A stretch of 32,504 bases of DNA from contig CABURR010000023.1 of assembly GCA_902493985.1 (NCBI GenBank), positions 1 to 32,504 of the forward strand. Reading direction: 5' to 3'. The notes under the pieces are model-generated. The model had not been told where the DNA came from, did not search any database, and saw only the letters and a list, made by a program, of their open reading frames with translations. A program made the position numbers and the translations under genes. Below are positions 14,803 through 23,093 of the stretch, one piece after another. This stretch comes from an uncultured Collinsella sp. Its GTDB lineage: Bacteria; Actinomycetota; Coriobacteriia; Coriobacteriales; Coriobacteriaceae. Within the stretch, counting starts at the first letter, position 1; each line of letters starts with the position of its first letter.

Positions 14803-17253
14803 CTAAATCAGCCTAAAATGCTCGAGCGCCGCAACGACACCGTCGTGATCGACGGTGTCGGTCACGTAATCGGCCTTATCCTTGAGATAGTCCGGCGCAT
14901 TGCCCATGGCGATACCGACATCGACGGCGTTCATCAGCGAGACGTCATTGCTGGCGTCGCCGATGCCGTATACGGTTCCGTGGTGGGGATCGAGGGCATC
15001 GAGTACAGACTGGATGCCCCCGCGCTTCGTGCATTCGCGGGGCGAGATTTCGGTTACCTCGAGTTCGAGCTCGTTAAAGCACAGCAGCGGCTCAAGTGCC
15101 TTATCTTGGGCGATGCGGTTGGCGAGCGATGTAGACATCAAGATCTTGTAGACACTGTAATGTTGCAGCTGCGTGACTGCGTCGCCCAGGGTGCGCGCGT
15201 ATCCGGGGGCATCGGGGGCATCGGCACTCATGCGCACGACGCCGTTGAGGCCCTCAAAGCGGATGACCTCGCCCGATTGCTCAAGGTAGGGGGCAAGACG
15301 CTGCAGCATACTGGGCGTCATCGACAGATCGCGAATTGCGTGTCCGTCGATCTCGGCGTAACCGCCCGCAAGACAGACGATGCCGGTCCAGGGCAGCTCA
15401 AGAAGTTTGGGGTGGATGCAGCTCAGGGTGCGTCCCGTGCAGATAAAGGCCATGTTGCCGTTGGCGACAAACTCGCGGATGGCCTGCGAAACCGCCTCGT
15501 TGGGGTAGGGGGAGAGGTCCCGCTCGTCTTCGGGAAGGTCTTGGGCGAGCCTGGGGTCTTGCCAGGCGAGCGTTCCGTCGATATCGAAGAAGCAAATATC
15601 GCCGCGCTTATGGGCTGCGCTGGCGGCGGGGGAGGCCGAGGCGGTGGGCACAAATTCCGGCTCGAGGCCCATGATCTGGTCAAAATGCTCTTTAACGCGG
15701 GGAACGGAGATGCCGATGACCACCTGGGCGGTCTTGTCCGTAATGATGAGGCCCTTGGCGCCCACCGCGACAAACGACGCGTTATCTGCAACGATGGAAG
15801 GGTCTGCGACCTCGACGCGCAGGCGCGTGGCGCAGTTGGTTGCGCCCACAATATTGCCAACGCCACCTAAAAGCTGAATTACCCGCTCAGCGAGGACGTG
15901 ATCTTGATCGGATCGACTATTGACCTCGTCATTGGGAGATTGCTCTTTGGCAAAGCCGCTTTCCGTTAAACGATCGATTGCCGCGCGATTGGCAACATGA
16001 TCCTCGCGGCCCGGCGTCTTAAGGTCATAGACCAAGATGAGTGCTCGAAAACTAACAAAAAAGATGAGGCTAAAGGCAAGGCCGATACCGAGCGCCAAAA
16101 GATAGGCACCGGCATGCGTGCGCATGAGCGGAATAAAGTTGAAGGCTCCCATCTCAATCAGGCCGCCCGAGAAGATGCCGACGATGCCAAAGAGATTCAT
16201 GGTTGTGGCAAGGCAAGACGATAAGACGGCGTAGAGCAAAAAGAGCCCGGGGTGGGTGAACATAAAGAGAAACTCGAGTGGCTCGGTAACGCCGCAAACC
16301 ACCGAGGCGACGATGGCGGGCAAAAGGATGACCTTAAGGCCGGCGCGGCGCTCTGGTTTTGCGGTGGAGTAGAACGCGGCTGCGATGGCGGGAAGGCCAA
16401 AGAGCTTGACCCAGCCGGTGGCGGTAAAACCGGCCCACGGCGCAAGCTCATTAAGGGGGCGCGTGCTATGGGAGAGGATGGGGAGCAAGCTGCTCCACGT
16501 GGCGTAGATGCCGTCGTTAATGACCAGGTTGTCGTAGTAGATCGGCATGTAGAGCAGGTGGTGCAGCCCCATGGGCTCGAGCGCTCGCTCCAAAAGCACA
16601 AAGATGCCCACGCCAAAGGGGCCGACGCTCGTAAGTGCATGGCGCAGCGTTTCGGTCATTGCGTATACGGAGGGCACGATGGCGGCCGAGATAGCGGCAA
16701 GGGCAAACACGGCAAAAAAGCTGATGAGGTAGACCAGCGAGGAGCCCGAGAAGGTGCCGAGCCAATCGGGAACCTTGGCATCGTAGAAGCGGTCATGGAT
16801 GGCGACGACGGTTGCCGATACCGCCAGCGGGCCGATAATGCCGGTGTCGAGCGTCTTGATGCCGTCGATGATGGTGATGCCGCTAGCGGAGGTCAAAGAC
16901 GACGGGTACTTAAGTCCAAGATTGTCTCCGCTCAGCTTAATGATCTCGCTCAAAAAGAAGCAGTAGGCAAAATAGGCGACGAGAGCCTCGAGGCAGCAAC
17001 GAGCCGGTTGTTTTTGGGCAAGACCGATGGGCAGCGCTACGGCAAAAAGGAGCGGGAGGCGTTTAAAGACCGTCCACGAGCCGCGCTGGATGATGGTCCA
17101 AAAAGCGTACCAAGGGGTTCCGTATACGGCGAGATCGCCGACGATGTCCGCAGTCGTTGCGAGAGCGGAGACGCCGACCATGAGGCCTGATATAGAAAAC
17201 AGCATGGCGGGCGCGAACATTGCCCCGCCAAAGCGTTGGATTTTTTGCAGCAT
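14803..17253 (-). CDS. PTS alpha-glucoside/glucose-type EIIC-EIIB fused to HAD phosphatase
   Basis: An 816-residue membrane protein. Residues about 1-430 are an EIIC transport domain of the glucose superfamily and look most like maltose-type GlvC/MalP: MLQKIQRFGGAMFAPAMLF at the start, LPLLFAVALPIGLAQKQPAR, and GVTEPLEFLFMF. Residues about 455-535 are EIIB with phosphoryl-accepting Cys474 in GATNCATRLRV. There is no EIIA domain, so EIIA must come from elsewhere. Residues about 550-816 are a complete Cof-type HAD phosphatase: D557-I-D559-G-T-L, CTGRT, and GIGDASNDVSLM near the end. It would import and phosphorylate a sugar and may then dephosphorylate a sugar phosphate. GGAAGG lies 6 nt ahead of the ATG. 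It is divergent from a GntR regulator with shared operator-like palindromes. Confidence 0.88.
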   Translation of the reverse strand: MLQKIQRFGGAMFAPAMLFSISGLMVGVSALATTADIVGDLAVYGTPWYAFWTIIQRGSWTVFKRLPLLFAVALPIGLAQKQPARCCLEALVAYFAYCFFLSEIIKLSGDNLGLKYPSSLTSASGITIIDGIKTLDTGIIGPLAVSATVVAIHDRFYDAKVPDWLGTFSGSSLVYLISFFAVFALAAISAAIVPSVYAMTETLRHALTSVGPFGVGIFVLLERALEPMGLHHLLYMPIYYDNLVINDGIYATWSSLLPILSHSTRPLNELAPWAGFTATGWVKLFGLPAIAAAFYSTAKPERRAGLKVILLPAIVASVVCGVTEPLEFLFMFTHPGLFLLYAVLSSCLATTMNLFGIVGIFSGGLIEMGAFNFIPLMRTHAGAYLLALGIGLAFSLIFFVSFRALILVYDLKTPGREDHVANRAAIDRLTESGFAKEQSPNDEVNSRSDQDHVLAERVIQLLGGVGNIVGATNCATRLRVEVADPSIVADNASFVAVGAKGLIITDKTAQVVIGISVPRVKEHFDQIMGLEPEFVPTASASPAASAAHKRGDICFFDIDGTLAWQDPRLAQDLPEDERDLSPYPNEAVSQAIREFVANGNMAFICTGRTLSCIHPKLLELPWTGIVCLAGGYAEIDGHAIRDLSMTPSMLQRLAPYLEQSGEVIRFEGLNGVVRMSADAPDAPGYARTLGDAVTQLQHYSVYKILMSTSLANRIAQDKALEPLLCFNELELEVTEISPRECTKRGGIQSVLDALDPHHGTVYGIGDASNDVSLMNAVDVGIAMGNAPDYLKDKADYVTDTVDHDGVVAALEHFRLI

Positions 17254-17296
17254 GTTCTGCCTTCCGAATATCGAGGCGCGTTGCGCGTGGGGAAAC

Positions 17297-17306
17297 GTTT
17301 AAACAA
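17297..17306. promoter_or_regulatory. Operator-like site 1 (GTTTAAACAA) before the PTS-HAD gene
   Basis: GTTTAAACAA lies 44 nt upstream of the PTS-HAD start and matches the shared TTGTTTAAACAA palindrome on the opposite strand. GT-N4-AC symmetry is typical of GntR/HutC operators. Confidence 0.5.
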
Positions 17307-17418
17307 TGGATTCATTGTAGAGGACCAGACGATTGTCGTACCGGCAGTTTTGAGCAAAACCGATTTGGGCATGACAGAAACCGTCAACGGTTAAATCCTG
17401 TCGCTTTACCGATATTCG

Positions 17419-17428
17419 GTTTAAACAA
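17419..17428. promoter_or_regulatory. Operator-like site 2 (GTTTAAACAA) before the GntR gene
   Basis: A second exact GTTTAAACAA, 122 nt from site 1 and 54 nt before the regulator ATG. Two identical sites in one divergent promoter region suggest joint control of both genes, including autoregulation. Confidence 0.5.
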
Positions 17429-17482
17429 CTTTAAGAAATGCTATCGTGCCTAGCCGGAAATGAATAATGTAGAGGTGAAACA

Positions 17483-18202
17483 ATGCCAAAAGCGATATAC
17501 GAAGGAATCTACCGAGAAATACGCTCGCGCATCATTAATGGGACCTATGCGTTTCAGGAGATGCTGCCAACCGAAGCCGAGCTGACCGCGGAGTTCGGAT
17601 GCACTCGCAATACCGTCCGTCGCGCCTTGGGTATGCTGGCCGACGGGATGTTTGTGCAGCCCATACACGGCAAGGGCGTGCGCGTTATTTGGCTTAAGGG
17701 CGAAACCGACATGTTGGGCGCACTCGAAGAGGTTGAGTCGTTTGGCGAGTTTGCAAAGCGCAACAATGCCGTTGCATCGACGGACGTTAAGTCTTTTGAA
17801 CATCTGGTTTGCACCGAGCAACTCTCTCGTCACCTGGGCTTTAAGGTGGGCGAGGAGTTGATTCGCGTAGTGCGTGTCCGAAGCCTCAACGGCAACGCGC
17901 GCCAAGTGGACCATGGCTATTTTTTGGCGTCGATCGCCAAGGGCCTGACTCCCGAGATCGCGGCAGATTCTATTTACGGCTATCTGGAGCACAAGCGCGG
18001 TGTCAAAGTGATGGCGAGCCGTCGTACGGTGAGTGTCGAGCTCGCCAACGATGAGGACTGCAGCTATCTTGACCTCGGCAAATACAACTGCGTTGCCGTC
18101 ATGGAGAGTCAGTCGTACACCTCGGATGGCATCTTGTTTGAGGTGACGCACACTCGCACACACCCCGAGATCTTCCATTACCGCGTCAATTCCAAGCGAT
18201 AG
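17483..18202 (+). CDS. GntR/HutC-family sugar-responsive regulator (TreR-like, UTRA domain)
   Basis: Transcription regulator of 239 residues. Residues about 4-72 are a GntR winged helix: IYREIRSRIINGTYAFQEML then PTEAELTAEFGCTRNTVRRA, with wing HGKGVRV. The rest is a UTRA ligand-binding domain. Members of this subgroup, such as TreR, sense sugar phosphates and repress sugar uptake genes. It is divergent from the PTS-HAD gene, with two GTTTAAACAA sites between them, and the same motif occurs before the maltodextrin binding protein and malQ. I infer that it controls this alpha-glucan block. GAGGTGAAAC precedes the ATG. A bidirectional terminator ends the gene. Confidence 0.9.
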   Translation: MPKAIYEGIYREIRSRIINGTYAFQEMLPTEAELTAEFGCTRNTVRRALGMLADGMFVQPIHGKGVRVIWLKGETDMLGALEEVESFGEFAKRNNAVASTDVKSFEHLVCTEQLSRHLGFKVGEELIRVVRVRSLNGNARQVDHGYFLASIAKGLTPEIAADSIYGYLEHKRGVKVMASRRTVSVELANDEDCSYLDLGKYNCVAVMESQSYTSDGILFEVTHTRTHPEIFHYRVNSKR

Positions 18203-18240
18203 CCGGCTAGCTCGCAGCCTGACGAGACTCATGCCCTCAA

Positions 18241-18295
18241 AGAGAAAACGCCCGGTCAAACCGACGATGCATCGGCTTGACCGGGCGTTTTCTCT
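18241..18295. terminator. Long hairpin terminator after the GntR gene
   Basis: AGAGAAAACGCCCGGTCAA (18241-18259) pairs perfectly over 19 bp with TTGACCGGGCGTTTTCTCT (18277-18295); CCGA/TCGG extends the stem inside the loop. The T-run TTTT is within the right arm, and A-run AAAA in the left arm would serve the other strand. Confidence 0.85.
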
Positions 18296-18313
18296 GCATT
18301 TGATAACAAATAA

Positions 18314-18325
18314 TTGTTTATACAA
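18314..18325. promoter_or_regulatory. Operator-like site 3 (TTGTTTATACAA) before malE
   Basis: TTGTTTATACAA differs at one base from the TTGTTTAAACAA consensus and keeps GT-N4-AC symmetry. It lies about 60 bp upstream of site 4. Confidence 0.5.
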
Positions 18326-18386
18326 AACTTGTCAAGTATTAAGTTGAAATTACCGTTCACCGAAGTTTTTCTACCGCTCTAGTAAT

Positions 18387-18402
18387 ACTTGTTCAAACAA
18401 GT
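18387..18402. promoter_or_regulatory. Operator-like site 4 (ACTTGTTCAAACAAGT) overlapping the malE promoter region
   Basis: A perfect 16 bp palindrome with 7 bp arms. It overlaps TAATAC (18383-18388), the best -10 candidate, so binding here would block transcription. I see no good -35 at normal spacing. Confidence 0.6.
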
Positions 18403-18430
18403 AGCCAAATAGCGTATCGTACAAATCAGC

Positions 18431-18508
18431 AAAAGGGGCAAAGTCCCCGAGCCAATCTCCGAAGGCGGCGGCAAAGGGTGCCGCCACGGTGTGAAAGGGT
18501 GGATTGTA
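18431..18508 (+). promoter_or_regulatory. Structured malE 5' leader
   Basis: GGGG-CAAAGT-CCCC and GGCGGC...GCCGCC form two stems just before the ribosome binding site AAAGGGTGG (18494-18502). GGCAAAG occurs in both. I do not recognise a known riboswitch; the stems may protect the highly expressed malE mRNA or tune its translation. Confidence 0.35.
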
Positions 18509-19825
18509 ATGAAGAACGAAATGAGCAGAAGGCAGTTCCTGGGCTTTGCTGGTTCCGCGGCTGCGGTTCTTGGCCTGGGTCTCGTGGGCTGCGGTGGTTC
18601 TGCCGGCTCCGGCTCCTCTGCTTCTGGTGACGCTGCCGAGGTCTACTTCCTCCAATTCAAGCCCGAGGTCGACAAGGAGTGGAAGGAGATCGCCAAGGCC
18701 TATAAGAAGGAGAAGGGCGTCGAGGTCAAGATCGTGACCGCCGCTTCCAACACCTACGAGGAGAAGCTCAAGTCCGAGATGTCCAAGAGCTCCGCTCCGA
18801 CCCTGTTCCAGGTCAACGGCCCCACCGGTCTTAAGAACTGGAAGGATTACTGCGCCGACCTGTCCGATACCAAGCTCCGCGGTGAGCTCATTGACGACTC
18901 CCTGGCTCTGCAGTCCGACGGCAAGGATGTGTGCATCGACTGGGTCCAGGAGAGCTTCGGCATCATCTACAACAAGCAGCTGCTCGAGAAGGCTGGCTAC
19001 AAGGCCGAGGACATCAACTCCTTCGACAAGCTGAAGGCTTGTGCCGACGACATCCAGGCCCGCAAGGACGAGCTTGGTGTCGAGGGTGCCTTCACTTCCG
19101 CCGGCATGGACGACTCCTCCAGCTGGCGCTACACCACCCACCTTGCCAACATGCCGCTCTACTACGAGTTTGAGAAGGAGCACAACCAGGAGGACGACGA
19201 GATCAAGGGTGAGTTCCTCGACAACTACAAGCAGATCTTCGACCTGTACATCACCGACTCCACCTGCGATCCTTCGCAGCTTGCTTCCAAGACCGGCGAC
19301 GACGCCACCAACGAGTTCGCAACCGGCAAGGCCGTCTTCTACCAGAACGGCTCTTGGGCCTACTCTGACCTCGTCAAGGCCGGCATGACCGACGATCAGA
19401 TTGGCATGATGCCCATCTACATCGGTGTCGACGGCGAGGAGAACCAGGGCCTGTGCTCCGGCGGCGAGAACTACTGGTGCGTCAGTTCCCAGGCTTCCGA
19501 GGATGCCCAGAAGGCCACCGAGGACTTCATGTATTGGTGCGTCACCGCTGACACCCCGACCAGCATCATCGCCGACAAGATGGGTCTGACCGCTCCGTTC
19601 AAGAGCGCCAAGGAGACCACCAACGTCTTCTCGCAGCAGGCCGTTGCCATGGCCAAGGACGGCAAGAAGACCGTCGCTTGGGACTTCGTCTACATTCCCT
19701 CCGAGGAGTGGAAGAAGAACCTCAAGCAGGCTCTGATTGCCTACGCTGCCGACAACAGCAAGTGGGATGGCGTCAAGAACGCCTTCGTCGATGGCTGGAA
19801 GACCGAGAAGGCTGCTTCCGAGTAA
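18509..19825 (+). CDS. Maltodextrin-type ABC transporter substrate-binding lipoprotein
   Basis: Extracellular binding protein of 438 residues for an oligosaccharide ABC importer. The signal peptide is MKNEMSRRQFLGFAGSAAAV with a twin-arginine RRQFL motif and then lipobox GLVGC, so it is probably exported folded by Tat and then lipidated. The mature part fits solute-binding family 1, with APTLFQVNGPTG and GKAVFYQNGSWAYSDL. The ATG at 18509 is chosen over an in-frame GTG at 18491 because AAAGGGTGG lies 6 nt ahead and the signal peptide begins there. Codon use is strongly biased, as in cstA, suggesting high expression. Permease and ATPase genes follow. Maltodextrin specificity is inferred from malQ and the phosphorylase nearby. 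Confidence 0.87.
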   Translation: MKNEMSRRQFLGFAGSAAAVLGLGLVGCGGSAGSGSSASGDAAEVYFLQFKPEVDKEWKEIAKAYKKEKGVEVKIVTAASNTYEEKLKSEMSKSSAPTLFQVNGPTGLKNWKDYCADLSDTKLRGELIDDSLALQSDGKDVCIDWVQESFGIIYNKQLLEKAGYKAEDINSFDKLKACADDIQARKDELGVEGAFTSAGMDDSSSWRYTTHLANMPLYYEFEKEHNQEDDEIKGEFLDNYKQIFDLYITDSTCDPSQLASKTGDDATNEFATGKAVFYQNGSWAYSDLVKAGMTDDQIGMMPIYIGVDGEENQGLCSGGENYWCVSSQASEDAQKATEDFMYWCVTADTPTSIIADKMGLTAPFKSAKETTNVFSQQAVAMAKDGKKTVAWDFVYIPSEEWKKNLKQALIAYAADNSKWDGVKNAFVDGWKTEKAASE

Positions 19826-19856
19826 GTAGTTGCTGCCCAAGCTATCTGATTAGCGA

Positions 19857-19892
19857 CAGGGGGCGGGCAGACGTTGGTTTGCCCGCCCCCTG
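19857..19892 (+). terminator. Intercistronic hairpin between malE and malF
   Basis: CAGGGGGCGGGCA (19857-19869) and TGCCCGCCCCCTG (19880-19892) form a perfect 13 bp stem without a T-run. In binding-protein operons such hairpins stabilise the upstream mRNA so more binding protein than permease is made; that role is inferred. Confidence 0.6.
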
Positions 19893-19912
19893 CATATTGA
19901 AAGGACCCTTTT

Positions 19913-20767
19913 ATGGGCAAAGCACTCAAGCGCTGGTGGCCGCTCTTTATGCTGCCCACGTGCCTGGCGTTTATGATCGGGTTCGTGATCCCCTTTATCC
20001 AGGGCTTCTATCTCTCGTTCTGCCAGTTTATTATCATTAACAACGCGCACTTTGTCGGTATCGAGAACTACGTGCGCGCGCTGTCCGATCCGCAGTTCTC
20101 CACGTCGTTCTTCTTTACCGTGGCGTTTGCCTTCCTGTCGACGGTGCTCATCAACGTGATCGCCCTTGCCATCGCGCAGGCGCTCACCCGCAAGGCGCTC
20201 AAGGGCACCAATATCTTCCGTACGATCTTCTTTATGCCTAACCTGATCGGCGGCATCGTGCTGGGCTACATTTGGCAGATTCTGATCAACTGCCTGCTCT
20301 CCAACGTGGGCGCCCAGCTCATCGCCCTTAACTCTGCTGCTGGCTTCTGGGGCCTTATCATCCTGACCCTGTGGCAGCAGGTCGGCTACATGATGATCAT
20401 CTACATCGCTGGTCTGCAGTCCATTCCGTCCGACTACATCGAGGCCGCCAAGGTCGACGGTGCTACGGCATGGCAGACGTTTTGGAAGGTTAAGATCCCT
20501 AACCTGATGCCGACCATCACCATCTGCCTGTTCTTGTCCATCACCAACGGCTTTAAGCTGTTCGACCAGAACCTCGCCCTTACCGGCGGCGCCCCCGCGC
20601 ACTCCACCGAGATGCTCGCCCTGAACATCTACAACACGTTCTATTCGCGTGCCGGTATCGCATGGCAGGGCATCGGTCAGGCCAAGGCGGTTATCTTCTG
20701 CATCCTGGTCGTGGCCATCTCCATGATCCAGCTTAAGGCCACGAGGTCCAAGGAGGTGCAGCAGTAA
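19913..20767 (+). CDS. ABC sugar transporter permease (MalF-like)
   Basis: Membrane permease of 284 residues with about six hydrophobic segments, beginning with WWPLFMLPTCLAFMIGFVIP. The cytoplasmic EAA loop, which docks to the ATPase, is DYIEAAKVDGATAWQTFWKV followed by KIPNLMPT. GAAAGGACC lies before the ATG at 19913. It is much shorter than enterobacterial MalF, as is normal for the carbohydrate uptake-1 family in Gram-positive bacteria. Its TAA stop overlaps the ATG of the next permease (TAATG), so the two subunits are translationally coupled and probably form a heterodimer. Confidence 0.93.
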   Translation: MGKALKRWWPLFMLPTCLAFMIGFVIPFIQGFYLSFCQFIIINNAHFVGIENYVRALSDPQFSTSFFFTVAFAFLSTVLINVIALAIAQALTRKALKGTNIFRTIFFMPNLIGGIVLGYIWQILINCLLSNVGAQLIALNSAAGFWGLIILTLWQQVGYMMIIYIAGLQSIPSDYIEAAKVDGATAWQTFWKVKIPNLMPTITICLFLSITNGFKLFDQNLALTGGAPAHSTEMLALNIYNTFYSRAGIAWQGIGQAKAVIFCILVVAISMIQLKATRSKEVQQ

Positions 20768-21606
20768 TGAAACGCGATAAGGTTATCAACCGCGCGCTCT
20801 CGATTTTCTTTACGATCCTGTCGCTCGCGTGGATCTACCCCGTGTTCATGATTGCGCTTAATTCTTTTAAGAAAGCGACCGCAATCAGCACCACCACGGC
20901 ATTCGATCTGCTCACGCCCGAGACGTTCAACGGCCTCGCAAACTACATGCACGCCCTTAACGAGCAGGGCTTTGCCTCGGCATTTATGTACTCGCTCATC
21001 ATCACGGTCACGTCGGTCGTGCTGATCTTGGTGTGCTGCTCCATGTGCGCTTGGTACGTGGTTCGTGTCAACAACAAGATCTCGAACTTCTTCTATTACC
21101 TGTTCGTGTTCTCGATGGTCGTGCCGTTCCAGATGCTCATGTTCACGCTGTCCAATTTGGCGGACCGCATCGGCTTCAACACGCCGTTCAACATCTGCTT
21201 TATCTACCTCGGCTTTGGCGCGGGCCTGGCGGTCTTTATGTTCGCCGGTTTTGTAAAGAACATCCCGCTCGAGATCGAGGAGGCGGCCATGATTGATGGC
21301 TGCAACCCGGTCCAGGTGTTCTTTAAGATCGTCCTTCCCATCATGAAGCCCACCTATCTTTCGGTCGGCATCCTCGAGACCATGTGGGTCTGGAACGACT
21401 ATCTGCTGCCCTACCTTACGCTCGACTCCACCAAGTACAAGACCATTCCTATCTTGATCCAGTACTTCCGCGGCGGCTACGGCCACGTCGAGCTCGGCCC
21501 CATGATGGCCTGCATCATGATGGTCGTTATCCCCATCGTTATCATGTACATCCTCTGTCAGAAGTACATCATCGACGGCGTGGTGGCAGGTGCCGTCAAG
21601 GGCTGA
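20767..21606 (+). CDS. ABC sugar transporter permease (MalG-like)
   Basis: Second membrane permease, 279 residues. An N-terminal hydrophobic helix (LSLAWIYPVFMIALNSF) is followed by five further segments. The EAA loop is EIEEAAMIDGCNPVQVFFKI then VLPIMKP, and ETMWVWNDYLLPYL is typical of MalG-type permeases. The ATG overlaps the stop codon of the first permease by one base. The ATPase gene starts 68 nt downstream with its own ribosome binding site. Confidence 0.93.
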   Translation: MKRDKVINRALSIFFTILSLAWIYPVFMIALNSFKKATAISTTTAFDLLTPETFNGLANYMHALNEQGFASAFMYSLIITVTSVVLILVCCSMCAWYVVRVNNKISNFFYYLFVFSMVVPFQMLMFTLSNLADRIGFNTPFNICFIYLGFGAGLAVFMFAGFVKNIPLEIEEAAMIDGCNPVQVFFKIVLPIMKPTYLSVGILETMWVWNDYLLPYLTLDSTKYKTIPILIQYFRGGYGHVELGPMMACIMMVVIPIVIMYILCQKYIIDGVVAGAVKG

Positions 21607-21674
21607 TGCCGTAACTGTTTTGCAAGTTTCTGCGGCGCCCCTCAGCGCGGCGCCGCATATCGAAAGGTAGAGAC

Positions 21675-22874
21675 ATGGCCGAGATCGTTCTCAAACATGT
21701 TCAGAAGGTGTATCCCAACAACGAGTCAAAAAAGAAGGGCTTCTTTGGCAAAAAGAAGAAGACCGAGGAGAAGAAGCACAACCTCAAGGTTACCGAGGAC
21801 GGTGTGCTCGCTGTAGAGGACTTCAACCTCACCGTTCACGACCAGGAGTTCGTCGTCCTCGTTGGCCCCTCTGGCTGCGGTAAGTCCACGACGATGCGCA
21901 TGGTCGCCGGCCTGGAGGACATTACCTCGGGCGATGTGCTCATCGACGGCAAGCGTGTCAACGACGTGGCGCCCAAGGACCGCGACATCGCCATGGTGTT
22001 CCAGAGCTACGCTCTGTACCCCAATATGACGGTGTACGAGAACATGGCATTTACGCTCGAGCTCAAGAAGGTTCCCAAGGACGAGATCGACCGCAAGGTT
22101 CGCTCTGCTGCCGAGATTCTGGGCATTACCGAGTACCTCGACCGTAAGCCCAAGGCGCTCTCCGGCGGCCAGCGCCAGCGTGTCGCTATCGGCCGCGCCA
22201 TCGTGCGTGACCCCAAGGTCTTCCTGATGGACGAGCCGCTGTCCAACCTGGACGCCAAGCTTCGTAACCAGATGCGTGCCGAGCTCATTAAGCTGCGCCA
22301 CGAGATCAAGGGCACGTTCATTTATGTTACTCACGACCAGACCGAGGCTATGACCCTCGGTGACCGTATCGTGGTCATGAAGGACGGCGTTGTCCAGCAG
22401 ATCGCCACGCCGCAGGAGGTCTTCAACCATCCCGCGAACATCTTCGTCGCCGGCTTCATCGGCGTGCCGCAGATGAACTTCTTCGATGCCCAGCTGGTGC
22501 GCTCGGGCAACGGCTTTACCGTCAAGACCGAGGATATGAACGTGGCGCTCGCCCCCGAGACTTGCGCTCAGCTTGCCCTCAACTGGGACGGCGGCGACGT
22601 GAAGGAGATTACGGCCGGCGTGCGTCCCGAGCAGATCCTGCTTGCCGACAAGGGCGAGGAGGGCGCGCTCCAGGGTACCGTCGAGGTGACCGAGCTCATG
22701 GGCTCGACCGAGCATGTCCACGTGACCGCTCCCGACGGCCAGTTTGTCCTGATTATCCCCGTCGTCGACCTCGAGGCCAAGGGCGCGCTCAAGGCTGGCG
22801 ACACCATCTGGTTCAAGTTCGAGAAGAACGCGACCCACCTCTTCGATAAGGTCTCTGGCAAGAACCTTATCTAG
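21675..22874 (+). CDS. ABC sugar transporter ATPase (MsmK/MalK/UgpC type) with Lys-rich insertion
   Basis: Nucleotide-binding subunit of 399 residues that powers the importer. Walker A is GPSGCGKST (64-72, catalytic K70), the signature is LSGGQRQRVAIGRA, Walker B is VFLMDEPLSNLD, and the C-terminal OB-fold regulatory domain begins near residue 245 (VPQMNFFDAQLV; later GVRPEQI). Residues about 16-41 are an unusual insertion between the first two beta strands, containing ESKKKGFFGKKKKTEEKK; standard family members go directly from VYPN to the next strand. The rest aligns without gaps as far as can be judged. Such ATPases often serve several sugar importers in Gram-positive bacteria. A strong terminator follows. 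Confidence 0.94.
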   Translation: MAEIVLKHVQKVYPNNESKKKGFFGKKKKTEEKKHNLKVTEDGVLAVEDFNLTVHDQEFVVLVGPSGCGKSTTMRMVAGLEDITSGDVLIDGKRVNDVAPKDRDIAMVFQSYALYPNMTVYENMAFTLELKKVPKDEIDRKVRSAAEILGITEYLDRKPKALSGGQRQRVAIGRAIVRDPKVFLMDEPLSNLDAKLRNQMRAELIKLRHEIKGTFIYVTHDQTEAMTLGDRIVVMKDGVVQQIATPQEVFNHPANIFVAGFIGVPQMNFFDAQLVRSGNGFTVKTEDMNVALAPETCAQLALNWDGGDVKEITAGVRPEQILLADKGEEGALQGTVEVTELMGSTEHVHVTAPDGQFVLIIPVVDLEAKGALKAGDTIWFKFEKNATHLFDKVSGKNLI

Positions 22875-22942
22875 GCCCGGTGCATCCGGACCCTCCCTTT
22901 GGGCGACTGCGGTATTGCCATCCTTTTGCCGCGGTCACATAT

Positions 22943-22986
22943 AAGGCTCCCCTCTCGTCCGCTGGGCGAGAGGGGAGCCTTTCTTT
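22943..22986 (+). terminator. Intrinsic terminator of the maltodextrin transport operon
   Basis: AAGGCTCCCCTCTCG (22943-22957) pairs perfectly with CGAGAGGGGAGCCTT (22967-22981), followed by TCTTTG. Confidence 0.88.
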
Positions 22987-23013
22987 GTGTTGGGGTTGTC
23001 TGGCCGGTCGTTT

Positions 23014-23070
23014 GTCTCGATCTGTAACGGGTAGGGCCGATTTCGGACGTTAGATGTTACAGATCGAGAC
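23014..23070. repeat. Tandem palindrome unit A
   Basis: GTCTCGATCTGTAAC (23014-23028) and GTTACAGATCGAGAC (23056-23070) are perfect 15 bp inverted arms around a 27 nt centre. First of three related units between the convergent malK and glgP genes. Confidence 0.92.
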
Positions 23071-23093
23071 GGTTCCGCTGAGCTAACCATTTC

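Noticed and set aside
18431..18508. Cyclic di-GMP riboswitch in the malE leader, suggested by GGCAAAG
   Set aside because: The remaining conserved segments and the tetraloop receptor arrangement of that class are not found.
18371..19840. Long minus-strand frame opposite the sugar-binding protein gene
   Set aside because: The + strand gene has signal peptide, ribosome binding site and family motifs; the antisense frame exists because of strong codon bias in high GC DNA. The same applies to the frame at 21726-22838 opposite the ATPase.
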